In this document: positions 51,862-59,374 of the stretch, piece after piece | Numbering within the stretch: the stretch's first letter is position 1 | How the letters are laid out: each line of letters begins with the position of its first letter | DNA from: Phycisphaeraceae bacterium | Lineage (GTDB): Bacteria > Planctomycetota > Phycisphaerae > Phycisphaerales > Phycisphaeraceae | NCBI GenBank assembly: GCA_029260655.1 | Contig: JAJDCU010000071.1 | Location: forward strand, 18,548-82,547 | Direction of reading: 5' to 3' | Length of the DNA stretch: 64,000 bases | Position numbers and translations under genes: made by a program | The notes under the pieces: model-generated | Database searches by the model: none | Told to the model about the DNA's origin: nothing | The model's input: only the letters and a program-made list of their open reading frames with translations

Positions 51862-53523
51862 TCACAGCGGCCGGGCCATGGCCTCGGGTTCGGGCTCGTG
51901 CTCGACGATCACGGGGGTATCTGCCGGCGTTTCTTCGGAGTCTTCTTCCTCACCGTCGACCTCGCGCTCGTACCAGCGCCGCTTGGGCTGGCTTGGTTTC
52001 ACCTCGCGCACTAATCTCGGGGCGAACAACGACATTGCCAGCAACGCCTGCAATCCCAGGACCGGCAGCCGGAATCGCTCCAGCCCGGTGGTCTGCGTCG
52101 CGAGCATGAAATACAGCATCACCCCGCCGACCAGCAGCAGCGCCGACCAGTGGCCTCGGGCCAGCAGCATCACCGCGCCAAGGACCATCCCGACCAGCAG
52201 CAGCCCGTTGATGCCCGACCAGAAAAGAGCGATCAGGCCGGTAGGGTTCGACGCCACATCCACCAGATTTGACCGAGACAGCCCACCGTTAAGCAGCTTG
52301 TCACGCAGCCCGGTGGGGGTGTAGGTCAGTCCCAGCTGCTGGTAGAGCCCGCCCATCGAGTGATCGGTGAAGAACTTGAGCATGGATTCCTTCATAACCC
52401 TGGCGTACAGCCCGGGCTTGTCCTTGATCTCCTGCACGCCCAGACGGTTCATCGTGGTGAAGGCGTCGGCATCAGGATCGAGGTTCATCTCGGCGCGCAG
52501 CTCACCCATCAGCGTATCGACCGTGCCAGGCCAACCGTCTTTCCAGTCGCCGCCCTGCTCGGTGAGGCGCATGTACGCGGTGGAGTAGAAGTAGCTGTTG
52601 ATGTAGGGGATGCTGCTTAGGCGGTAGCCGAACCCGACCGACTGGTTGCGCGCCATCCAGGCGGCGCCGGGCGCCAGGGACAGCGCGGTCATCAGCGTCG
52701 CCAGGAAAACCGTCTTGATCCGCCTATCCGTGGCGAGCATCCACAGCGCCAGCGCCGGGCCCAGCATGATCGATACCGGCCTGACCAGCACGCTCGCGCC
52801 GATCGCCAGCCCGCCGAACGAAGCCGACCCGATCCCGCGGCTCTCCCGGTCACAGACAGACCAGATCCCCAGCAGCACCAGCAGGGTGAAACACGCCTCG
52901 GTGAGCACCGCGGTCGGCGCGGCGATGTCCGCCGGGTGTAGCGCGACGATCAGCGCCGCGAACAGCGCCGGCCCGGGACGCTTCAGCAGCACCCGTCCGA
53001 TCGCATAGACCAGCACCACGGACACGGCGCTGAACAGGCATTGGATCACCAGCAGGCCGTTGACCCCCAGCCCCAGCCACGCCACAGCGCCGATCAGCGC
53101 CGGGTACCCGGGTGTCCGCATGATCTCGGGCCGAAGGCCTTGGTTGTTGGTCGGTTCGATCTGTCCCAGCTCGGTGCGCAGCTGAGCAAGCGGCTCGTGG
53201 ACCACCCCGGTCTCCTGGCCCGAGACCGCGAGCGTTCCTTGGCTGACCAGGGTTTCTCCGAGCTCGACGTACCGGTACGAATCGGGGTACATCGCCCGGC
53301 CGCTGTCTGTGTAGGGCCCCAGGACGAATAGCAGCACACGCAGGGAGATCGCCACGATAAAAATCAGTGTGACATACAGCGCCTGTGACTCGTCGTACAC
53401 CTGTCGGACGGGGGCTTTAACCAGCGCAACCTCAGCCGCGTCGGGTTTGTCGTGCCCGGCACCACTATGAACGTTGAGGTCTTGGGCCTCTCCCTCGGGT
53501 GTGTTGTTTGGCAGGAACCACAT
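51862..53523 (-). CDS. GT39-like (ArnT/PMT) membrane glycosyltransferase
   Basis: 553 residues with about 10-11 membrane helices between residues ~45 and 520. YPDSYRYVELG in the first external loop holds the acidic residues typical of the GT39/GT-C active site, and IMRTPGYPALIGAV is the RTPGYP motif of this family (dolichyl- or undecaprenyl-phosphate sugar-dependent). A ~60-residue hydrophilic, Glu-rich tail ends the protein. It transfers a sugar from polyprenyl phosphate onto a lipid, protein or glycan on the outside of the membrane, and may use the product of a DPM1-like enzyme such as the one at 4896. Confidence 0.85.
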   Translation of the reverse strand: MWFLPNNTPEGEAQDLNVHSGAGHDKPDAAEVALVKAPVRQVYDESQALYVTLIFIVAISLRVLLFVLGPYTDSGRAMYPDSYRYVELGETLVSQGTLAVSGQETGVVHEPLAQLRTELGQIEPTNNQGLRPEIMRTPGYPALIGAVAWLGLGVNGLLVIQCLFSAVSVVLVYAIGRVLLKRPGPALFAALIVALHPADIAAPTAVLTEACFTLLVLLGIWSVCDRESRGIGSASFGGLAIGASVLVRPVSIMLGPALALWMLATDRRIKTVFLATLMTALSLAPGAAWMARNQSVGFGYRLSSIPYINSYFYSTAYMRLTEQGGDWKDGWPGTVDTLMGELRAEMNLDPDADAFTTMNRLGVQEIKDKPGLYARVMKESMLKFFTDHSMGGLYQQLGLTYTPTGLRDKLLNGGLSRSNLVDVASNPTGLIALFWSGINGLLLVGMVLGAVMLLARGHWSALLLVGGVMLYFMLATQTTGLERFRLPVLGLQALLAMSLFAPRLVREVKPSQPKRRWYEREVDGEEEDSEETPADTPVIVEHEPEPEAMARPL

Positions 53524-53571
53524 GGTTGCTCGCTCCGCTTGTCGGTCGTGTCAGTGAATATCTGCCGGCAT

Positions 53572-53581
53572 AACCGTTACA
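53572..53581 (-). promoter_or_regulatory. TGTAACGGTT element before GT39 gene
   Basis: The minus strand reads GACTGTAACGGTTATGCCGG; the element starts 58 bases before ATG 53523. The rest of 53524-53849 shows no gene, and nothing else that I can assign. Confidence 0.45.
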
Positions 53582-53849
53582 GTCGGCTTTATCGTCATCG
53601 TCGCTTGCGCCGGGCTTCTTAAGTGCGCTGAGCGCATCGTCCCGTCCGTCCCATAACGGGCTGTCGGCTTTCAATCGTCGGATATAACACCGGCGGACTC
53701 ACGGGGGTGAAGTAAAACTTTCCCGGATACTGGTAAGGGGCGAGGCTTGTAGCGCCTGTGATCTCTGGCTGGGGCGGGTGACGGACACCCTGGCTAGTGT
53801 CCTGAGCATCATCGGCGCGGTTTGCAGGCAGAGGCGGCTGGGGCCGTGG

Positions 53850-54950
53850 TCACGGTGTGGTTGCGCGGTAGCGGTGTAGCTCAAGCACACTCAGCAGGTA
53901 CGCCAGGGAGGACTCGGCGCCCTGGTTGCGGTTGACCCCTTCCGGGTGCAGCCCGTCTCGGCAACCGCCGGTTTTGGGGGCATACAACGAGACGCCCAGG
54001 TCGTTTCGGCCGGTGAACCACTGGAAGCACCGCCAGGCATGGCCCGCCCACGCCGGGTCTTGACTGACCTTGGCCGCGGTCAGGCAACCATGCACCAAAG
54101 CATGGGCCTCCAACGGCTGCTGGTCGTAGGGGGCTTTCTCGCCGCCGCGCGGCAGCCAGCCCTGGTTCCCGATGATGCTTAGGTGTCCGCCCTCGGCGGT
54201 CTGTACATCCAGCAACCACCTTAGCGACTCAAGCCCCTGTTCGATCATGTCGTCGCGCTGCATCGACCGGCCGCTGACCAGCAGGGCGTGGCACAGCTTG
54301 GCGTTGTCATAAATCACTTTGTCTTCGCACCACGGCCAGTTGTCGCCGCTGTGGCGCTCAAACGCGTCCATGAGTGACTGAGCGTGCTTGTCACGCAGCG
54401 ACAGCGCCCGGCGGTGGCGGGGGGCGGCCTTGAGCAGCTCCTCCAGCCCGATCACCGTAAACGCCAACGAACGCAGGTCCCAGAGTTTTTCGACGCCCGG
54501 CAGCGCCAGGTCGATCAGGTCGATCGCCAGATCACGGGTATCGTCGTCCGACGTGGCACTGGCAGTGGTCCCCAGGGCCCAGATCGTCCGGCCCTGGCTG
54601 TCGGGGCTGCCGACATCCTCCAGCCAACGTCGGTCGTAGCCCATGAAGTTGCGGAACCGGCCGGTCCCGCGGTTGAACGCATACGCCAGGAATGCCAGAT
54701 ACCGCTTTAACGGCAGAGCTGGCTCGTCCGAGTCAAACAGCTGTGCCTGGTGCACGGCGGCGATCAGGGCCCGGGCGTTGTCGTCGATGCAGTAGCCGTG
54801 ATGAAGGTCGGGCACGTCGTACACCGCGTGCTGAAAGACCCCGGTGTCGTCGGTCATCTTCAGCAGATGGCGCAGGTCGACCCTCGGCAACGGCCCCCAA
54901 TCGTCGGGCTTGGCGTGCTTCGGTGTCGGACCTGTGGCGGATAGGCTCAT
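53850..54950 (-). CDS. Predicted alpha/alpha-barrel glycan-processing protein
   Basis: 366 residues. The conserved opening LLKMTDDTGVFQHAVYDVPDLHHGYCIDDNARALIAAV is one I associate with alpha-helical barrel proteins that occur next to, or fused with, GT4 enzymes and mannoside phosphorylases in bacterial glycan loci. Further blocks are YDRRWLEDVGSPDSQGRTIWALGTT, NWPWCEDKVIYDNAKLCHALL and NRNQGAESSLAYLLSVLEL (acidic residues that could be catalytic). No signal peptide, so cytoplasmic. It may cut or phosphorolyse mannose-rich oligosaccharides. This is a tentative assignment. ATG 54950 or 54962 starts it; neither has a clear site. Confidence 0.7.
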   Translation of the reverse strand: MSLSATGPTPKHAKPDDWGPLPRVDLRHLLKMTDDTGVFQHAVYDVPDLHHGYCIDDNARALIAAVHQAQLFDSDEPALPLKRYLAFLAYAFNRGTGRFRNFMGYDRRWLEDVGSPDSQGRTIWALGTTASATSDDDTRDLAIDLIDLALPGVEKLWDLRSLAFTVIGLEELLKAAPRHRRALSLRDKHAQSLMDAFERHSGDNWPWCEDKVIYDNAKLCHALLVSGRSMQRDDMIEQGLESLRWLLDVQTAEGGHLSIIGNQGWLPRGGEKAPYDQQPLEAHALVHGCLTAAKVSQDPAWAGHAWRCFQWFTGRNDLGVSLYAPKTGGCRDGLHPEGVNRNQGAESSLAYLLSVLELHRYRATTP

Positions 54951-55271
54951 GCAAACACCCATCGGCAGAAAGATGCGGACCGAGACAGTTCCGGCGGGCG
55001 GGGGCTGATTCTAGGCTAAAGCCCCATCCCACACAGTCATAAGCACGTCAGATCTCAGCGGAGCTTGGAAAAAGAGCCCAAGTTATATAATTGAATTCCC
55101 AGAGGGGCTTTCTGATTGTAAATTGTTGTTTATTAATATGATATGCTCTGTTGAGGGCAATGTTCAATCCGCATTGTGGTGGGGCCCTTCCTATTATCAC
55201 GACTCCACCGGGCCAAAAAAAGGCTTGATGAAGTTGTTTTACACCTTTTCGTCCTATTTCCCATGGAATCA

Positions 55272-55299
55272 TTGACAGAAACATCATCTGTTATATAAT
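55272..55299 (+). promoter_or_regulatory. Consensus sigma-70 promoter
   Basis: A perfect TTGACA (55272-55277), 16 bases, then a perfect TATAAT (55294-55299), in an AT-rich stretch (about 55070-55330) unlike the rest of the window. Initiation near 55306 would give a leader of about 95 bases to ATG 55401. Confidence 0.8.
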
Positions 55300-55400
55300 C
55301 AAATGCGCCTATGGCGGCTGTTTCGGCGGCGGTATGCGCAACTAAAACTGGTATTTGCAGGCTATTGATCACACTAACCTTGCTAGGGAGGAACCATCCA

Positions 55401-56513
55401 ATGCGAAACGTAGGATTGACACTAGGTTGCACGGCGGTGTTGGGTATAGCCAGCACGTCGTGGGGTGCGGTGGGCGACGTGCTCGTCAACGAGGACTTCG
55501 AGAGTTACGCCAGCACCAGCGCGATGAGCGCCGTGTGGGCCGGGTTCGACGGCACGCTGGACCTCGCGCTGGGGTCGGACGGCCTGGGTGGGTCAGCCGG
55601 GCAATCGGCCTTCCATGAAGGCGGCAGCGTCAACGAGCAGATGATCCCCGGCGGGGCGGTGTTCCCCACCGCGACCGAGTGGCTCAAGCTCAGCGTAGAC
55701 ATCTTCGACGATGACACCAACCTCGATCCGCCGGTGGCAGGCGTCAGCCCGGACAACAAGCGGATGAGTTTGGGTATGCGGTGGTTCAACGACAACCCCT
55801 TTAATCAGATCGCCGAGAACATCCTTGAACTGGGGATGTATAACGACACCGTCCCGAACGCCCACCACGCGTACCGGGCGGTGATCTTCAACGGCGCGGG
55901 CGGTCCCACAGGTAACATCCAGTCCTGGGGCGGCTGGGACATGGGCACGGTCTTAACCGATCCGCTTGACCCGCTATCGGAGATCGATGTCAACACCTTC
56001 CAAGGCACCGGCGGCGCGGTCTGGAACCGCTACTCTGTCATCATCTCACCGGACACCGTCACCTTTGAGTTCGACACCGGCGCCGACGGGACCGTCGACT
56101 TCTCAGACACATTCACCGACGTGATCACAACCGCTCAGGGTTTCGACCGAATTCGGTTCGGCGGCCCCTCGGGCATCACATCACTAGGTGGTGGCAACCA
56201 CTTCGATAACATCGTCCTCGAGAGGATCGCTCCGATCGTCGCTTCCCTCTTAGGCGACTACAACGACGACGGCTTTGTCGGGATCGAGGACCTGAACCTG
56301 GTCCTGCAGAACTGGAACGCCAACGTCACCCCGTTCAACAAGCTGCTGGGCGACGGCACCGGCGACGGGTTCGTCGGGATCGAGGACCTCAACGAGATCC
56401 TGGGCAACTGGAACGCGGGAACCCCGCCCCCGCCGGGTTCGGTCGTGCCTGAGCCGACCACGCTGGCACTGCTTGGCCTCGGCGGCGTAGCGATGCTACG
56501 GCGTCGTCGCTGA
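55401..56513 (+). CDS. Secreted PEP-CTERM protein with dockerin-like repeats
   Basis: 370 residues from ATG 55401, preceded by AGGGAGGAA; the frame to 55311 lies in the leader. Signal peptide to about WGA. Residues ~25-270 form a beta-rich domain (VLVNEDFESYASTSAMSAVWAGFDG at its start and HFDNIVLERI at its end) like the concanavalin-type sheets common in planctomycete envelope proteins. Two Ca2+-binding repeats (YNDDGFVGIEDLN, TGDGFVGIEDLN, each ending in NWN) are followed by PEPTTLALLGLGGVAML and RRRR. This C-terminus closely matches those of the genes at 1544 and 31748. Probably highly expressed given its promoter. Confidence 0.87.
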   Translation: MRNVGLTLGCTAVLGIASTSWGAVGDVLVNEDFESYASTSAMSAVWAGFDGTLDLALGSDGLGGSAGQSAFHEGGSVNEQMIPGGAVFPTATEWLKLSVDIFDDDTNLDPPVAGVSPDNKRMSLGMRWFNDNPFNQIAENILELGMYNDTVPNAHHAYRAVIFNGAGGPTGNIQSWGGWDMGTVLTDPLDPLSEIDVNTFQGTGGAVWNRYSVIISPDTVTFEFDTGADGTVDFSDTFTDVITTAQGFDRIRFGGPSGITSLGGGNHFDNIVLERIAPIVASLLGDYNDDGFVGIEDLNLVLQNWNANVTPFNKLLGDGTGDGFVGIEDLNEILGNWNAGTPPPPGSVVPEPTTLALLGLGGVAMLRRRR

Positions 56514-56590
56514 TACAAATTACAGCGGTGCGGCAGGGAGGTAACGGTCCCAGCCACGCTTGCTAGACGATATTGCGTTGTTAAACATAG

Positions 56591-56627
56591 AAACCGGACG
56601 CCCATCCCACGGCGTCCGGTTTTTTTT
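56591..56627 (+). terminator. Strong Rho-independent terminator
   Basis: A 12-bp stem (56591-56602 with 56611-56622), an 8-base loop and a T run to 56627. It ends the PEP-CTERM transcript; on the minus strand the same stem is followed by CTATGTTT, so it may also stop the nos operon. Confidence 0.9.
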
Positions 56628-56724
56628 GATGTTAGTTGCGCCTGTCTTCCTGTATCACACATATGCAGCACGGCGACCTATCGGGTGTGATTGCGCCAAA
56701 CGCTGCAACTGATGTGGCTACGCG

Positions 56725-57978
56725 CTAATGGATGAGGTACAGAAGCGGGAAGACGAAGATCCAGATCAGGTCGACCAGGTGCCAGTACAGCCCGCCCATG
56801 TCGACCGGGGTGAAGTAGCTGGGCCCGAAGTGGCCCTTGAGTGAGCGGACGATCAGCCAGGCGATCACGACCATGCCGATCAGGACGTGGAACCCGTGCA
56901 GCCCGGTCAGCAGGAAATAGATGGCGAAGAACATGCGGAGGTCGGCCGGCTTCACCTCGGGGACATGCGCGCCGGCGGGCTCATGGCTGATGAAGTAGGT
57001 GTCATTTAGTCCCGCCTCTGCCTGAGTCGGCGGCTGGATCCCCGTGCGGGGGATCAGCAGCGCCAGGTCCGCCTCGGTTAGCGCGGGGGCGGCTGCATCA
57101 CCGGCGTCCGCTGTCTCGGTCTGGTCCGCCTGGCCGTCTTGTGCGGTCGCATCTTCCACCAGCAGTTCGCGGAGATAGACGACAACGTCCTTGAGGTGGT
57201 CATCGCTTAACGCCGGGTTGCCGCCGCGCCCAGGCATCTGGAGTTTCATCTTGCTGTCGGCGTCCCAGGACTGCCTGCCCAGCTTGATAAAGGTGAGCAG
57301 TTCCTTGTCGGTTTTCGATGCGACGAACCCGCCTTCGTGGAGGTTGGCGCCCTGGTTGGGCAGGCCGGCACCGTCGGGGCCGTGGCAACTGGAGCAGGTG
57401 CCTGAGAAGATCATCCGGCCTCGCGTGGCGCTGGGGACGTATTCGGTCGGCGGTGGGGCGGGTTTCTTTTCTTCGGCTGGGTGATCTTCTACACCCGCAG
57501 CCTCGTGTCCGCCGCCTAAGTGCGCGATGAAATACGCCTCGTCGGGGTGGTAGAAGTTGCCCAGGACCAGGCCGTGCTCCCACTTGGCTTTGTATTCCAG
57601 GTACTTGACACCCATGAACACGACCCCGCCGAGGAAAGTCAGCGTGAGGAGGATGACCAGGGCACGCTGCTTGTTCAATTGCGCACACCGGACGGCCCAG
57701 GCCATGGTGAAACTGCTGGCGATGAGCACGAGTGTGTTCAGCGCCCCCATGTTTGTGTCCAGGAAGTAGTGCCCGGCGATGAAGATGTCGGGGTGATTCG
57801 TGCGGTAGACGGCGTAGGCGCAGAACAGACCGCCGAACATCAGGATCTCGGTTGCGAGGAAAGTCCACATCCCAAGCTTCGCCGCGTCGAACTGCTGGCC
57901 GGGTGTATCGAAGTGGTGGGCCAGGTTCTTTTGATGCGTTTGGTCGTCGTGGATCGCGGTCGGTTGCGGTCGATTCAT
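56725..57978 (-). CDS. Cytochrome c oxidase subunit III homologue with inserted cytochrome c domain
   Basis: 417 residues. Membrane helices at about 36-58, 78-100 and 105-126 match the COX3/NorE/CtaE family (LGMWTFLATEILMFGGLFCAYAVYR). Two more lie at 348-380 and 396-416 (GLHGFHVLIGMVVIAW, GGLYWHLVDLIWIFVFPLLYLIH). Between helices 3 and 4 sits a ~200-residue insert with a class I cytochrome c: C195-S-S-C-H199 for haem attachment and M248 (QMPG) as a likely axial ligand. COX3 proteins normally have no haem c here. The gene is last in the nos operon, with its ATG overlapping the nosL stop. It may deliver electrons to NosZ, or belong to a haem-copper oxidase. Confidence 0.88.
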   Translation of the reverse strand: MNRPQPTAIHDDQTHQKNLAHHFDTPGQQFDAAKLGMWTFLATEILMFGGLFCAYAVYRTNHPDIFIAGHYFLDTNMGALNTLVLIASSFTMAWAVRCAQLNKQRALVILLTLTFLGGVVFMGVKYLEYKAKWEHGLVLGNFYHPDEAYFIAHLGGGHEAAGVEDHPAEEKKPAPPPTEYVPSATRGRMIFSGTCSSCHGPDGAGLPNQGANLHEGGFVASKTDKELLTFIKLGRQSWDADSKMKLQMPGRGGNPALSDDHLKDVVVYLRELLVEDATAQDGQADQTETADAGDAAAPALTEADLALLIPRTGIQPPTQAEAGLNDTYFISHEPAGAHVPEVKPADLRMFFAIYFLLTGLHGFHVLIGMVVIAWLIVRSLKGHFGPSYFTPVDMGGLYWHLVDLIWIFVFPLLYLIH

Positions 57979-58547
57979 TGAGATACCTCGGGTGCTTTTC
58001 CGGCCTCTTCCAGTCGCTCTGGGCCGGTATTCTGCTGCGGCATGGTGTTGGCACGCCCCGTTAGGTTAGCGGGAAAGCCGGAGGTTGTCGTCGGCTCGCT
58101 GAGCGCGTCGAAGCTCAGCACGGGGCCGGCGAACCGCTGAGCGAGTCGGTCTGCCCCCGCCTGGGTTTGGCTGGCGATGATCCCCGAGGCCATGGGCGAA
58201 TGGATCTGCGGGCTTTGGATATACAGGGCCGTCGAGGCGTCCAGCCAGGCGCCGCTGTCGTAGTCCGTGACGTATCGGTGGGTGATGTCGCCTTCGTGGT
58301 TTGACTTCTCGAACTCCAGCAGGCAGCCGATATCATCGAAGGCGGCTTGAGTCGACCGGTTGTCCGATTTGATGATGCACGCCGCGGCGAAGCGCTGGTC
58401 GCTGATGATCATCTGGCAGAACTGGCAGACATCATCGCCCAGGTGCAGCGTCGGCGGGCCGGTGTCATCACGCTCGCCGCAACCCGATGCGCAGGCGCAG
58501 ATGCCCAAGGCAAGCACCGCCAGCGAGATGGCCGAACGTCTGTTCAT
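57975..58547 (-). CDS. nosL: NosL-type copper lipoprotein
   Basis: 190 residues from ATG 58547, which overlaps the nosY stop (ATGA) and follows GGAAA. Signal peptide to a lipobox-like ACASGC. VCQFCQMIISDQRFAA is the NosL copper-site region with its CxxC and Met, and DYDSGAWLDASTALYI and HSPMASGIIA are later conserved blocks. NosL binds Cu(I) and helps deliver it to the CuZ site of nitrous oxide reductase in the periplasm, together with the NosDFY complex. Its C-terminal ~40 residues are a polar tail beyond the usual family length. Confidence 0.9.
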   Translation of the reverse strand: MNRRSAISLAVLALGICACASGCGERDDTGPPTLHLGDDVCQFCQMIISDQRFAAACIIKSDNRSTQAAFDDIGCLLEFEKSNHEGDITHRYVTDYDSGAWLDASTALYIQSPQIHSPMASGIIASQTQAGADRLAQRFAGPVLSFDALSEPTTTSGFPANLTGRANTMPQQNTGPERLEEAGKAPEVSQ

Positions 58548-59374
58548 GCGATGGGTTTCCTGGAGAACGTCAGGGCCGCCAGCACCAGGGGGACGACGAT
58601 CCAGGCCAGGATCGAGCCGACAAACAGCAGGGACAGCCACGGGCCGTATGTCTGGTTAGCGTAAATCCCCGCGGGGCCCAGCACGTCCAGCCCGGCGTTC
58701 ATGCTGTGCAGCACGGCCATTTTGAAGACCTGAAGCGGGTTGACCAGTGCCAGGCTGAACAGTTCCTGGATGCGCAACTTAAACGCCAGGGCGCTGCCCA
58801 TCAGCGCCAGGTCGCTAAGGAGTGTCAGGCAAAGCCAGACAACGATCGCCATGCCGATGGCCTGCGCTGCCTTGCGGGTTAACGTTGATATGAGCATCCC
58901 CACGCTGAGCATCGCCAGGCCCAGGGCAAAGGTCATGGCGACAAGGGTCAGGTACACGCCCACACCTGCTGCGTCGCCGTTGGCCGCGATGCTCAGGCCG
59001 CAGATGCCGAACCCGATCGCCAGCGCCGCGGTCAGAGAGGCCGACAGCCCCAGGTATTTCCCGATCAGCGCCTCGAAACGGGTGATCGGTTGGGCCAGCA
59101 GGTACGCCAACGTGCCGCGCTCCTGTTCCCCGGCGAGGCTGGGGGCCGCGATGCTCAGGCCCATCAGCGGCACGAGCAGGATGACCAGGTTGACCAGCCC
59201 GGCGGTCGTCCGGCCAAACCCCGCCAGGCCCTGCATCCCCGAGCCCGCCAGCGACAGGTACGACATCGCCAAGGCGAGTATGGAGAAGGCGGCGGTGTAT
59301 AACAGGAACCAGCGGTTGCGCAGGGCGTCGCGCAGCTCTTTGCGGGCGATGATGAAGATCGTGCGTAGGCTCAT
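58544..59374 (-). CDS. nosY: NosY-type ABC transporter permease
   Basis: 276 residues with six membrane helices. RTIFIIARKELRDALRNRWFLLYTAAFSILALAM is the N-terminal ABC-2 segment, APSLAGEQERGTLAYLLAQPITRFEALIGKYLGL the characteristic NosY block. It pairs with NosF for copper-site assembly of N2O reductase. The ATG overlaps the stop of the nosD-nosF fusion gene by 4 bases, consistent with equal expression of the complex. No frameshift. Confidence 0.92.
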   Translation of the reverse strand: MSLRTIFIIARKELRDALRNRWFLLYTAAFSILALAMSYLSLAGSGMQGLAGFGRTTAGLVNLVILLVPLMGLSIAAPSLAGEQERGTLAYLLAQPITRFEALIGKYLGLSASLTAALAIGFGICGLSIAANGDAAGVGVYLTLVAMTFALGLAMLSVGMLISTLTRKAAQAIGMAIVVWLCLTLLSDLALMGSALAFKLRIQELFSLALVNPLQVFKMAVLHSMNAGLDVLGPAGIYANQTYGPWLSLLFVGSILAWIVVPLVLAALTFSRKPIA

